Positions 24,186 to 36,297 of a stretch of 64,000 bases of DNA are shown here, piece after piece. Each line of letters starts with the position of its first letter. The first letter of the stretch is position 1. The stretch comes from Watersipora subatra. Taxonomy: Eukaryota; Bryozoa; Gymnolaemata; Cheilostomatida; Watersiporidae. The notes under the pieces were generated by a model. The model had not been told where the DNA came from. It saw only the letters and a program-made list of their open reading frames with translations, and did no database searches. The stretch spans positions 54,733,196 to 54,797,195 of the forward strand of contig NC_088708.1 of assembly GCF_963576615.1 (NCBI RefSeq), in the 5' to 3' direction. Both the position numbers and the translations under genes were made by a program.

Positions 24186-25739
24186 CATTTTTATTGTTTT
24201 ACAAAACATAGTGTCAGTAAAATTTGCAATGGAAAAATTTGGTGATTTGTACCCAAATCACAAGCTCCAGTGGTGCAATCGGTTAGCGCGCTGTACTTAT
24301 AAACAGTATGAGATGCAGAGGCTGTGAGATCGAGCCTCACCGCGAGCACATTATTATTGTGTTACAAAACATAATGTTAGTAGAAAGTCGCAATTGGAAA
24401 AATTTGCCACAAAGATCTAAAGCACAAGCTCCAGTGGCGCAATCGGTTAGTGCGCTGTACTTATAAACAGTATGAGATGCAGAGGCTGTAAGTTCGAGCC
24501 TCACCTTGACCACATTTTTATTGGGTTACAAAACAAAATGTTAGTAGAAAGTCGCAATGGGAAAAGTTTGTCACAAATACCGAAATCACAAGCTCCAGTG
24601 GTGCAATCGGTTAGCGCGCTGTACTTATAAACAGTATGAGATGCAGAGGCTGTGAGATCGAGCCTCACCTGGAGCACATTTTTATTGTTTTACAAAACAT
24701 AATGTTAGTAGAAAGTCGCAATGGAAAAATTTGGTGATTTGTACCTTAATCTCAAGCTCTAGTCATGCAATTGGTAAGTGCGCTGAACTTATAATCAGTA
24801 TGACATGCAGAGACTGTGAGTTCGAGCCTCACCTGGAGCACATTTTTATTGTGTTACAAAACATAATGTTAGTAGAAATTCGGAATGGCAAATTTTTGTC
24901 ACAAATATCTAAACCACAAGCTCCAGTGGCGCAATCGGTTAGCGCGCTGTACTTATAAACAGTATGAGATGCAGAGGCTGTGAGTTCGAGCTTCACCTGG
25001 AGCACATTATTATTGTGTTACAAAACATAATATCAGTAGAAATTCGCAACGGGAAATTTTTGTCACAAATATCTAAATCACAAGCTCCAGTGGTGCAATC
25101 GGTTAGTGAGCTGTACCTAAAAACAGTAGGAGATGCAGAGGCTGTGAGTTCGAGCATCACCTGGAGCACATTTTTATTGTTTTACAAAACATAATATTAG
25201 TAGAAAGTCGCAATGGAAAAATTTGGTGATTTGTACCTAAATCTCAAGCTCCAGTCATGCAATTGGTTAGTGCGCTGAACTTATAATCAGTATGACATGC
25301 AGAGACTGTGAGTTTGAGCATCACCTGGAGCACATCTTTATTGTTTTACAAAACATAATGTTAGTAGAAATTCGGAATGGCAAATTTTTGTCACAAATAT
25401 CTCAACCACAAGCTCCAGTGGCGCAATCGGTTAGCGCGCTGTACTTATAAAGAGTATGAGATGCAGAGGCTGTGAGTTCGAGCGTCACCTGGAGCACATT
25501 ATTATTGTGTTACAAAACATAATGTTAGTAGAAATTCGCAACAGGAAATTTTTGTCACAAATATCTAAATCACAAGCTCCAGTGGTGCAATTGGTTAGTG
25601 CGCTGAACTTATAATCAGTATGACATGCAGAGACTGTGAGTTCGAGCCTCACCTGGAGCACATTTTTATTGTTTTACAAAACATAATGTTAGTAGAAAAT
25701 CGGAATGGCAAATTTTTGTCACAAATATCTCAACCACAA

Positions 25740-25824
25740 GCTCCAGTGGCGCAATTGGTTAGCGCGCTGTACTTATAAACAGTATGAGATGCAGAGGCTG
25801 TGAGTTCGAGCCTCACCTGGAGCA
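25740..25824 (+). tRNA. tRNA-Ile-TAT: tRNA-Ile(UAU), D loop AATTGGTTA
   Basis: GCGC/GCGC D stem and all other pairs intact; no T4 before the next (class F') unit. Confidence 0.84.
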
Positions 25825-26723
25825 CATTATTATTTTGTTACAAAACATAATGTTAGTAGGAAGTCGTAATCGGAAAATTCTGTTATAAATATCTAAACCA
25901 CAAGCTCCAGTGGTGCAATCGGTTAGTGCGCTGTCCTTATAAACAGTATGAGATGCAGAGGCTGTGACTTCGAGCCTCACCTGGAGCAAAACTTTATTGT
26001 GTTACAAAACATGATGTTAGTGGAAATTCGCAATGGAAAATTTTTGTCACAAATATCTAAACCACAAGCTCCAGTGGCGCAATCGGTTAGCGCGCTGTAC
26101 TTATAAACAGTATGAGATGCAGAGGCTGTGAGTTCGAGCTTCACCTAGAGCACATTATTATTGTGTTACAAAACATGATGTTAGTAGAAATTCGCAAAGG
26201 AAATATTTGGTGAATTGTACCCAAATCACAAGCTCCAGTCATGCAAATGTTTGGTGTGCTGATCTTATAATCAGTATGACATGCAGAGGCTGTGAGTTCG
26301 AGCCTCACCTGGAGCACATTTTTATTGTGTGACAAAACATTATGATAGTAGGAAGTCGTAATGGGAAAATTTTCTCACAAATATCTAAACCACAAGCTCC
26401 AGTGGTGCAATCGGTTAGTGCGCTGTACTTATAAACAGTATGAGATGCAGAGGCTGTGAGTTCGAGCCTCACCTTGACCACATTTTTATTGTGTTACAAA
26501 ACAAAATGATAGTAGAAAGTCGCAATGGGAAAAGTTTGTCACAAATACCGAAATCACAAGCTCCAGTGGTGCAATTGGTTAGTGAGCTGTACTTAAAAAC
26601 AGTATGAGAAGCAGAGGCTGTGAGTTCGAGCCTCACCTGGAGCACAATTTTATTGTGTTACAAAACATTATGATAGTAGAAAGTCGTAATGGGAAAACTT
26701 TGTCACAAATATCTAAACCACAA

Positions 26724-26780
26724 GCTCCAGTGGCGCAATCGGTTAGCGCGCTGTACTTATAAACAGCCTCACCTGGAGCA
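26724..26780 (+). pseudogene. 57-nt truncated tRNA unit
   Basis: Same junction as 1,835, with a consensus GCGC/GCGC D arm. Followed by a spacer with the extra AGATAGTGTAGAAATACAG segment. Confidence 0.85.
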
Positions 26781-27046
26781 CATTATTATTGTGTTACAAA
26801 AGATAGTGTAGAAATACAGTGTCAGTAGAAATTTGCAATGGAAAAATTTGGTGATTTGTACCCAAATCACAACCTCCAGTCATGCAAATGTTTGGTGTGC
26901 TGATCTTATAATCAGTATGAGATGCAGAGGCTGTGAGTTCGAGCCTCACCTGGAGCACATTTTTATTGCGTTACAAAACATAATGTTAGTAGAAATTCGG
27001 AATGGCAAATTGTTGTCACAAATATCTCAACCGCAAGCTCCAGTGG

Positions 27047-27131
27047 CGCAATCGGTTAGCGCGCTGTACTTATAAACAGTATGAGATGCAGAGGCTGTGA
27101 GTTCGAGCCTCACCTGGAGCAAAACTTTATT
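27047..27131 (+). tRNA. tRNA-Ile-TAT: tRNA-Ile(UAU), consensus copy
   Basis: Exact consensus body. The gene is followed by AAACTTTATTG, so only T3 runs are available in the trailer. Confidence 0.85.
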
Positions 27132-27527
27132 GTGTTACAAAACATAATGTTAGTATAAATTCGGAATGGCAAATCTTTGTCACAAATATCTAAACCACAA
27201 GCTCCAGTGGCGCAATCGGTTAGCTCGCTGTACTTATAAACAGTATGAGATGCAGAGGCTGTGAGTTCGAGCCTCACCTGGACCACATTTTTATTGTGTT
27301 ACAAACATTATGTTAGTGGAAAGTCGTAATGGGAAAACTTTGTCACAAATATCTAAACCACAAGCTCCAGTGGTGCAATCGGTTAGTGCGCTGTACTTAT
27401 AAACAGTATGAGATGCAGAGGCTGTGAGTTCGAGCTTCACCTGGAGCACATTATTATTGTGTTACAAAACATAATATCAGTAGAAATTCGCAACGGGAAA
27501 TTTTTGTCACAAATATCTAAATCACAA

Positions 27528-27612
27528 GCTCCAGTGGTGCAATCGGTTAGTGCGCTGTACTTATAGACAGTATGAGATGCAGAGGCTGTGAGTTCGAGCC
27601 TCACCTGGAGCA
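27528..27612 (+). tRNA. tRNA-Ile-TAT: tRNA-Ile(UAU), intron starts GACAG
   Basis: GUGC/GUGC D stem. The first intron base is G instead of A; exons are unchanged. T4-free spacer. Confidence 0.78.
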
Positions 27613-29327
27613 CATTATTATTGTGTTACAAAACATAATGTTAGCAGGAAGTCGTAATCGGAAAATTCTGTCACAAATATCTAAACCACAAGCTACAGTG
27701 GCGCAATCGGTTAGCTCGCTGTACTTATAAACAGTATGAGATGCAGAGGCTGTGAGTTCGAGCCTCACCTGGACCACATTTTTATTGTGTTACAAACATT
27801 ATGTTAGTGGAAAGTCGTAATGGGAAAACTTTGTCACAAATATCTAAACCACAAGCTCCAGTGGTGCAATCGGTTAGTGCGCTGTACTTATAAACAGTAT
27901 GAGATGCAGATGCTGTGAGTTGGAGCCTCACCTGGAGCACATTATTATTGTGTTACAAAACACGATGTTAGTAGAAATTCGCAATGGAAATATTTGGTGA
28001 ATTGTACCCAAATAACAAGCTCCAGTCATGCAAATGGTTAGTGTGCTAATCTTATAATCAGTATGACATGCAGAGGCTGTGCGTTCGAGCCTCACCTGGA
28101 GCACAATTTTATTGTGACAAAACATTATGATAGTAGGAAGTCGTAATGGGAAAATTTTGTCACAAATATCTAAACCACAAGCTCCAGTGGTGCAATCGGT
28201 TAGTGCGCTGTACTTATAAACAGTATGAGATGCAGAGGCTGTGAGTTCGAGCTTCACCTGGAGCACATTATTATTGTTTTACAAAACATAATGTTAGTAG
28301 AAAGTCGCAATGGAAAAATTTGGTGATTTGTACCTTAATCTCAAGCTCCAGTCATGCAATTGGTAAGTGCGCTGTACTTATAATCAGTATGACATGCAGA
28401 GGCTGTGAATTCGAGCCTCACCTGGAGCACATTTTTATTGTGTTACAAAACATAATGTTAGTAGAAATTCGGAATGGCAAATTTTTGTCACAAATATCTA
28501 AACCACAAGCTCCAGTGGCGCAATCGGTTAGCGCGCTGTACTTATAAACAGTATGAGATGCAGAGGCTGTGAGTTCGAGCTTCACCTGGAGCACATTATT
28601 ATTGTGTTACAAAACATAATATCAGTAGATATTCGCAACGGGAAATTTTTGTCACAAATATCTAAATCACAAGCTCCAGTGGTGCAATCGGTTAGCGTGC
28701 TGTACTTATAAACAGTATGAGATGCAGAGGCTGTGAGTTCGAGCCTCACCTTGACCACATTTTTATTGGGTTACAAAACAAAATGTTAGTAGAAAGTCGG
28801 AATGGGAAAAGTTTGTCACAAATACCGAAATCACAAGCTCCAGTGGTGCAATTGGTTAGTGAGCTGTACTTAAAAACAGTATGAGATGCAGAGGCTGTGA
28901 GTTCGAGCCTCACCTGGAGCACATTTTTATTGTTTTACAAAACATAATGTTAGTAGAAAGTCGCAATGGAAAATTTTGGTGATTTGTACCTAAATCTCAA
29001 GCTCCAGTAGTGCAATTGGTAAGTGCGCTGAACTTATAATCAGTATGACATGCAGAGACTGTGAGTTCGAGCCTCACCTGGAGCACATTTTTATTGTGTT
29101 ACAAAACATGATGTTAGTAGAAATTCGGAATGGCAAATTGTTGTCACAAATATCTCAACCGCAAGCTCCAGTGGCGCAATCGGTTAGTGCGTTGTACTTA
29201 TAAACAGTATGAGATGCAGAGGCTGTGAGTTCGAGCCTCACCTGAAGCAAACTTTATTGTGTTACAAAACATAATGTTAGTGGAAATTCGCAATGGCAAA
29301 TTTTTGTCACAAATATCTGAACCACAA

Positions 29328-29412
29328 GCTCCAGTGGTGCAATCGGTTAGCGCGCTGTACTTATAAACAGTATGAGATGCAGAGGCTGTGAGTTCGAGCC
29401 TCACCTGGAGCA
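29328..29412 (+). tRNA. tRNA-Ile-TAT: tRNA-Ile(UAU), GUGC/GCGC, T5 terminator
   Basis: Fully paired. The upstream spacer has a private ATATCTGAACC change. Confidence 0.86.
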
Positions 29413-29491
29413 CATTTTTATTGTGTTACTAAACATTATGATAGTAGAAAGTCGTAATGGGAAAGTTTTGTCACAAATATCTAAACCACAA

Positions 29492-29576
29492 GCTCCAGTG
29501 GTGCAATCGGTTAGTGCGCTGTACTTAAAAACAGTATGAGATGCAGATGCTGTGAGTTCGAGCCTCACCTGGAGCA
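29492..29576 (+). pseudogene. UAA-anticodon copy, twin of 6,234
   Basis: Same UAA loop, ATGCT variable loop and intact stems as 6,234; here it is followed by a class E-containing segment. Confidence 0.7.
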
Positions 29577-30475
29577 CATTATTATTGTGTTACAAAACAT
29601 AATATCAGTAGAAATTCGCAACGGGAAATTTTTGTCACAAATATCTAAATCACAAGCTCCAGTGGTGCAATCGGTTAGTGAGCTGTACCTAAAAACAGTA
29701 GGAGATGCAGAGGCTGTGAGTTCGAGCCTCACCTGGAGCACATTTTTATTGTTTTACAAAACATAATATTAGTAGAAAGTCGCGATGGAAAAATTTGGTG
29801 ATTTGTACCTAAATCTCAAGCTGCAGTCATGCAATTGGTTAGTGCGCTGAACTTATAATCAGTATGACATGCAGAGACTTTGAGTTCGAGCTTCACCTGG
29901 AGCACAATTTTATTGTTTTACAAAACATAATGTTAGTAGAAATTCGGAATGGCAAATTTTTGTCACAAATATCTCAACCACAAGCTCCAGTGGCGCAATC
30001 GGTTAGTGCGCTGTACTTATAAACAGTATGAGATGCAGAGGCTGTGAGTTCGAGCTTCACCTGGAGCACATTATTATTGTGTTACAAAACATAATATCAG
30101 TAGAAATTCGCAACGGGAAATTTTTGTCACAAATATCTAAATCACAAGCTCCAGTGGTGCAATCGGTTAGTGAGCTGTACCTAAAAACAGTAGGAGATGC
30201 AGAGGCTGTGAGTTCGAGCCTCACCTGGAGCACATTTTTATTGATTTACAAAACATAATATTAGTAGAAAGTCGCAATGGAAAAATTTGGTGATTTGTAC
30301 CTAAATCTCAAGCTGCAGTCATGCAATTGGTTAGTGCGCTGAACTTATAATCAGTATGACATGCAGAGACTTTGAGTTCGAGCTTCACCTGGAGCACAAT
30401 TTTATTGTTTTACAAAACATAATGTTAGTAGAAATTCGGAATGGCAAATTTTTGTCACAAATATCTCAACCACAA

Positions 30476-30560
30476 GCTCCAGTGGTGCAATCGGTTAGCG
30501 CGCTGTACTTATAAACAGTATGAGATGCAGAGGCTGTGAGTTCGAGCCTCACCTGGAGCA
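30476..30560 (+). tRNA. tRNA-Ile-TAT: tRNA-Ile(UAU), GUGC/GCGC
   Basis: Fully paired; occupies the slot that holds the GCGC consensus copy in other 13-mers. T4-free spacer. Confidence 0.84.
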
Positions 30561-30803
30561 CATTATTATTGTGTTACAAAACATAATGTTAGTAGGAAGT
30601 CGTAATCGGAAAATTCTGTCACAAATATCTAAACCACAAGCTCCAGTGGTGTAATCGGTTAGTGCGCTGTCCTTATAAACAGTATGAGATGCAGAGGCTG
30701 TGAGTTCGAGCCTCACCTGGGGCAAAACTTTATTGTGTTACAAAACATGATGTTAGTGGAAATTCGCAATGGAAAACTTTTGTCACAAATATCTAAACCA
30801 CAA

Positions 30804-30888
30804 GCTCCAGTGGTGCAATCGGTTAGCGCGCTGTACTTATAAACAGTATGAGATGCAGAGGCTGTGAGTTCGAGCCTCACCTGGAGCA
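30804..30888 (+). tRNA. tRNA-Ile-TAT: tRNA-Ile(UAU), GUGC/GCGC, T5 terminator
   Basis: Fully paired, with T5 directly after the gene. Confidence 0.86.
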
Positions 30889-32278
30889 CATTTTTATTGT
30901 TTTACAAAACATAGTGTCAGTAAAATTTGCAATGGAAAAATTTGGTGATTTGTACCCAAATCACAAGCTCCAGTGGTGCAATCGGTTAGCGCGCTGTACT
31001 TATAAACAGTATGAGATGCAGAGGCTGTGAGATCGAGCCTCACCGCGAGCACATTATTATTGTGTTACAAAACAAAATGTTAGTAGAAACTCGCAATGGG
31101 AAAAGTTTGTCACAAATACCGAAATCACAAGCTCCAGTGGTGCAATTGGTTAGTGAGCTGTATTTAAAAACAGTATGAGATGCAGAGGCTGTGAGTTCGA
31201 GCCTCACCTGCAGAACATTTTTATTGTTTTACAAAACATAATGTTAGTAGAAAGTCGCAATGGAAAAATTTGGTGATTTGTACCTTAATCTCAAGCTCCA
31301 GTCATGCAATTGGTAAGTGCGCTGGACTTATAATCAGTATGACATGCAGAGACTGTGAGTTCGAGCCTCACCTGGACCATACTTTTATTGTGTTACAAAA
31401 CATTATGTTAGTAGAAATTCGGAACGGCAAATTTTTGTCACAAATATCTAAACCACAAGCTCCAGTGGCGCAATCGGTTAGCGCGCTGTACTTATAAACA
31501 GTATGAGATGCAGAAGCTGTTAGTTCGAGCTTCACCTGGAGCACATTATTATTGTGTTACAAAACATAATATCAGTAGAAATTCGCAACGGGAAATTTTT
31601 GTCACAAATATCTAAATCACAAGCTCCAGTGGTGCAATCGGTTAGTGAGCTGTACCTAAAAACAGTAGGAGATGCAGAGGCTGTGAGTTCGAGCCTCACC
31701 TGGAGCACATTTTTATTGTTTTACAAAACATAATATTAGTAGAAAGTCGCAATGGAAAAATTTGGTGATTTGTACCTAAATCTCAAGCTCCAGTCATGCA
31801 ATTGGTTAGTGCGCTGAACTTATAATCGGTATGACATGCAGAGACTGTGAGTTCGAGCTTCACCTGGAGCACAATTTTATTGTTTTACAAAACATAATGT
31901 TAGTAGAAATTCGGAATGGCAAATTTTTGTCAGAAATATCTCAACCACAAGCTCCAGTGGCGCAATCGGTTAGCGCGCTGTACTTATAAACAGTATGAGA
32001 TGCAGAGGCTGTGAGTTCGAGCCTCACCAGGAGCACATTATTATTGTGTTACAAAACATAATGTTAGTAGAAATTTGCAACGGGAAACTTTTGTCACAAA
32101 TATCTAAATCACAAGCTCCAGTGGTGCAATTGGTTAGTGCGCTGAACTTATAATCAGTATGACATGCAGAGACTGTGAGTTCGAGCCTCACCTGGAGCAC
32201 ATTTTTATTGTTTTACAAAACATAATGTTAGCAGAAAATCGGAATGGCAAATTTCTGTCACAAATATCTCAACCACAA

Positions 32279-32363
32279 GCTCCAGTGGTGCAATTGGTTA
32301 GTGCGCTGTACTTATAAACAGTATGAGATGCAGAGGCTGTGAGTTCGAGCCTCACCTGGAGCA
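32279..32363 (+). tRNA. tRNA-Ile-TAT: tRNA-Ile(UAU), GUGC/GUGC, D loop AATTGG
   Basis: All stems pair, with two D-stem wobbles. T4-free spacer, then class F'. Confidence 0.8.
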
Positions 32364-32422
32364 CATTATTATTGTGTTACAAAACATAATGTTAGTAGGA
32401 AGTCGTAATCGGAAAATTCTGT

Positions 32423-32430
32423 TATAAATA
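32423..32430 (+). promoter_or_regulatory. TATAAATA word upstream of class F' units (representative)
   Basis: Lies 20 to 13 bases before the mature 5' end. It is closer to the gene than the TATA element of gene-external Pol III promoters, so a promoter role is only a possibility. Confidence 0.3.
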
Positions 32431-32442
32431 TCTAAACCACAA

Positions 32443-32527
32443 GCTCCAGTGGTGCAATCGGTTAGTGCGCTGTCCTTATAAACAGTATGAGATGCAGAGG
32501 CTGTGACTTCGAGCCTCACCTGGAGCA
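32443..32527 (+). pseudogene. Class F' unit: A31C plus G53C (exemplar)
   Basis: Same as class F, with the T stem broken as well (GTGAC against CTCAC) and the B box changed to CTTCGAGCC. The preceding spacer reads GTTATAAATATC where others have GTCACAAATATC, creating a TATAAATA word. Found repeatedly in the 22-62 kb part, including the copy at 62,117. Confidence 0.7.
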
Positions 32528-33590
32528 AAACTTTATTGTGTTACAAAACATGATGTTAGTGGAAATTCGCAATGGAAAATTTTTGTCACAAATATCTAAA
32601 CCACAAGCTCCAGTGGCGCAATCGGTTAGCGCGCTGTACTTATAAACAGTATGAGATGCAGAGGCTGTGAGTTCGAGCTTCACCTAGAGCACATTATTAT
32701 TGTGTTACAAAACATGATGTTAGTAGAAATTCGCAAAGGAAATATTTGGTGAATTGTACCCAAATCACAAGCTCCAGTCATGCAAATGTTTGGTCTGCTG
32801 ATCTTATAATCAGTATGACATGCAGAGGCTGTGAGTTCGAGCCTCACCTGGAGCACATTTTTATTGTGTGACAAAACATTATGATAGTAGGAAGTCGTAA
32901 TGGGAAAATTTTCTCACAAATATCTAAACCACAAGCTCCAGTGGTGCAATCGGTTAGTGCGCTGTACTTATAAACAGTATGAGATGCAGAGGCTGTGAGT
33001 TCGAGCCTCACCTTGACCACATTTTTATTGTGTTACAAAACAAAATGATAGTAGAAAGTCGCAATGGGAAAAGTTTGTCACAAATACCGAAATCACAAGC
33101 TCCAGTGGTGCAATTGGTTAGTGAGCTGTACTTAAAAACAGTATGAGATGCAGAGGCTGTGAGTTCGAGCTTCACCTAGAGCACATTATTATTGTGTTAC
33201 AAAACATGATGTTAGTAGAAATTCGCAAAGGAAATATTTGGTGAATTGTACCCAAATCACAAGCTCCAGTCATGCAAATGTTTGGTGTGCTGATCTTATA
33301 ATCAGTATGACATGCAGAGGCTGTGAGTTCGAGCCTCACCTGGAGCACATTTTTATTGTGTTACAAAACAAAATGATAGTAGAAAGTCGCAATGGGAAAA
33401 GTTTGTCACAAATACCGAAATCACAAGCTCCAGTGGTGCAATTGGTTAGTGAGCTGTACTTAAAAACAGTATGAGATGCAGAGGCTGTGAGTTCGAGCCT
33501 CACCTGGAGCACAATTTTATTGTGTTACAAAACATTATGATAGTAGAAAGTCGTAATGGGAAAACTTTGTCACAAATATCTAAACCACAA

Positions 33591-33647
33591 GCTCCAGTGG
33601 CGCAATCGGTTAGCGCGCTGTACTTATAAACAGCCTCACCTGGAGCA
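33591..33647 (+). pseudogene. 57-nt truncated tRNA unit
   Basis: Same junction; its downstream spacer leads into the foldback scar at 33.73 kb. Confidence 0.85.
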
Positions 33648-33710
33648 CATTATTATTGTGTTACAAAATATAGTGTAGAAATACAGTGTCAGTAGAAATT
33701 TGCAATAGAA

Positions 33711-33772
33711 AAATTTGGTGATTTGTACCACAATCACCAAATTTTGTGATTGTGGAGCTTGTCATTTGTACC
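33711..33772. repeat. Foldback (template-switch) insertion of about 43 bp
   Basis: A class B leader is interrupted by about 43 bp that include an inverted copy of the local sequence. AAAATTTGGTGATT is followed 8 bp later by its exact reverse complement, and CCACAATCAC (33,728-33,737) pairs with GTGATTGTGG (33,746-33,755). The related leader at 36.36 kb lacks the insertion. This is the first of two places where array sequence occurs in inverted orientation. Confidence 0.85.
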
Positions 33773-33946
33773 CAAATCACAAGCTCCAGTCATGCAAATG
33801 TTTGGTGTGCTGATCTTATAATCAGTATGACATGCAGAGGCTGTGAGTTCGAGCCTCACCTGGAGCACATTTTTATTGCGTTACAAAACATAATGTTAGT
33901 AGAAATTCGCAATGGAAATATTTGGTGAATTGTACCCAAATCACAA

Positions 33947-34031
33947 GCTCCAGTCATGCAAATGGTTAGTGTGCTGATCTTATAATCAGTATGACATGCA
34001 GAGGCTGTGAGTTCGAGCCTCACCTGGAGCA
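33947..34031 (+). pseudogene. Class B divergent unit with intron-paired anticodon arm (exemplar)
   Basis: D stem ATGC/GTGT still pairs (A10-U25 replaces G10-C25), but the A box is lost. The 5' anticodon strand CTGAT no longer matches TGCAG at two positions; it matches the first intron bases ATCAG perfectly instead. Acceptor and T arms are consensus. The unit contains the octamer ATGCAAAT (33,956-33,963). A subtype with D loop AAATGTTTG is at 34,110-34,194. The preceding spacer is a distinct type (GGAAATATTTGGTGAATTG). Confidence 0.75.
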
Positions 34032-34928
34032 CATTTTTATTGTTTTACAAAACATAGTGTCAGTAAAATTTGCAATGGAAAAATTTGGTGATTTGTACCC
34101 AAATCACAAGCTCCAGTCATGCAAATGTTTGGTGTGCTGATCTTATAATCAGTATGACATGCAGAGGCTGTGAGTTCGAGCCTCACCTGGAGCACATTTT
34201 TATTGCGTTACAAAACATAATGTTAGTAAAAATTCGCAATGGCAAATTTTTGTCACAAATATCTAAACCACAAGATCCAGTGGTGCAATTGGTTAGTGCG
34301 CTGTACTTATAAACAGTATGAGATGCAGAGGCTGTGAGTTCGAGCTTCACCGGGAGCACATTATTATTGTGTTACAAAACATAATGTTAGTAGAAATTCG
34401 CAATGGAAATATTTGGTGAATTGTACCCAAATCACAAGCTCCAGTCATGCAAATGGTTAGTGTGCTGATCTTATAATCAGTATGACATGCAGAGGCTGTG
34501 AGTTCGAGCCTCACCTGGAGCACATTTTTATTGTTTTACAAAACATAGTGTCAGTAAAATTTGCAATGGAAAAATTTGGTGATTTGTACCCAAATCACAA
34601 GCTCCAGTGGTGGAATCGGTTAGCGCGCTGTACTTATAAACAGTATGAGATGCAGAGGCTGTGAGTTCGAGCCTCACCTGGAGCACATTTTTATTGTTTT
34701 ACAAAACATAATATTAGTAGAAAGTCGCAATGGAAAAATTTGGTGATTTGTACCTAAATCTCAAGCTCCAGTCATGCAATTGGTTAGTGCGCTGAACTTA
34801 TAATCGGTATGACATGCAGAGACTGTGAGTTCGAGCTTCACCTGGAGCACAATTTTATTGTTTTACAAAACATAATGTTAGTAGAAATTCGGAATGGCAA
34901 ATTTTTGTCACAAATATCTCAACCACAA

Positions 34929-35013
34929 GCTCCAGTGGTGCAATCGGTTAGCGCGCTGTACTTATAAACAGTATGAGATGCAGAGGCTGTGAGTTCGAGC
35001 CTCACCTGGAGCA
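34929..35013 (+). tRNA. tRNA-Ile-TAT: tRNA-Ile(UAU), GUGC/GCGC, T5 terminator
   Basis: Fully paired. The trailer starts with T5 and then leads into a class C-like hybrid unit. Confidence 0.86.
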
Positions 35014-35256
35014 CATTTTTATTGTGTTACAAAACATAATGTTAGTAGAAATTCGCAACGGGAAACTTTTGTCACAAATATCTAAATCACAAGCTCCAGT
35101 GGTGCAATTGGTTAGTGCGCTGAACTTATAATCAGTATGACATGCAGAGACTGTGAGTTCGAGCCTCACCTGGAGCACATTTTTATTGTTTTACAAAACA
35201 TAATGTTAGTAGAAAATCGGAATGGCAAATTTCTGTCACAAATATCTCAACCACAA

Positions 35257-35341
35257 GCTCCAGTGGCGCAATTGGTTAGCGCGCTGTACTTATAAACAGT
35301 ATGAGATGCAGAGGCTGTGAGTTCGAGCCTCACCTGGAGCA
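35257..35341 (+). tRNA. tRNA-Ile-TAT: tRNA-Ile(UAU), D loop AATTGGTTA
   Basis: GCGC/GCGC D stem, otherwise consensus; T4-free spacer before a class F' unit. Confidence 0.84.
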
Positions 35342-36240
35342 CATTATTATTGTGTTACAAAACATAATGTTAGTAGGAAGTCGTAATCGGAAAATTCTGT
35401 TATAAATATCTAAACCACAAGCTCCAGTGGTGCAATCGGTTAGTGCGCTGTCCTTATAAACAGTATGAGATGCAGAGGCTGTGACTTCGAGCCTCACCTG
35501 GAGCAAAACTTTATTGTGTTACAAAACATGATGTTAGTGGAAATTCGCAATGGAAAATTTTTGTCACAAATATCTAAACCACAAGCTCCAGTGGCGCAAT
35601 CGGTTAGCGCGCTGTACTTATAAACAGTATGAGATGCAGAGGCTGTGAGTTCGAGCTTCACGTAGAGCACATTATTATTGTGTTACAAAACATGATGTTA
35701 GTAGAAATTCGCAAAGGAAATATTTGGTGAATTGTACCCAAATCACAAGCTCCAGTCATGCAAATGTTTGGTGTGCTGATCTTATAATCAGTATGACATG
35801 CAGAGGCTGTGAGTTCGAGCCTCACCTGGAGCACATTTTTATTGTGTGACAAAACATTATGATAGTAGGAAGTCGTAATGGGAAAATTTTCTCACAAATA
35901 TCTAAACCACAAGCTCCAGTGGTGCAATCGGTTAGTGCGCTGTACTTATAAACAGTATGAGATGCAGAGGCTGTGAGTTCGAGCCTCACCTTGACCACAT
36001 TTTTATTGTGTTACAAAACAAAATGATAGTAGAAAGTCGCAATGGGAAAAGTTTGTCACAAATACCGAAATCACAAGCTCCAGTGGTGCAATTATTTAGT
36101 GAGCTGTACTTAAAAACAGTATGAGATGCAGAGGCTGTGAGTTCGAGCCTCACCTGGAGCACAATTTTATTGTGTTACAAAACATTATGATAGTAGAAAG
36201 TCGTAATGGGAAAACTTTGTCACAAATATCTAAACCACAA

Positions 36241-36297
36241 GCTCCAGTGGCGCAATCGGTTAGCGCGCTGTACTTATAAACAGCCTCACCTGGAGCA
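36241..36297 (+). pseudogene. 57-nt truncated tRNA unit
   Basis: Same junction; paralogous neighbourhood to 33,591 but without the foldback scar. Confidence 0.85.

Noticed and set aside
27928-28266. The longest minus-strand frame (112 codons), seen again at 42,365-42,694, 50,540-50,869 and 59,367-59,696
   Set aside because: It spans two adjacent units antisense to tRNA genes and exists because a short spacer deletion keeps the frame open; nothing supports a protein.
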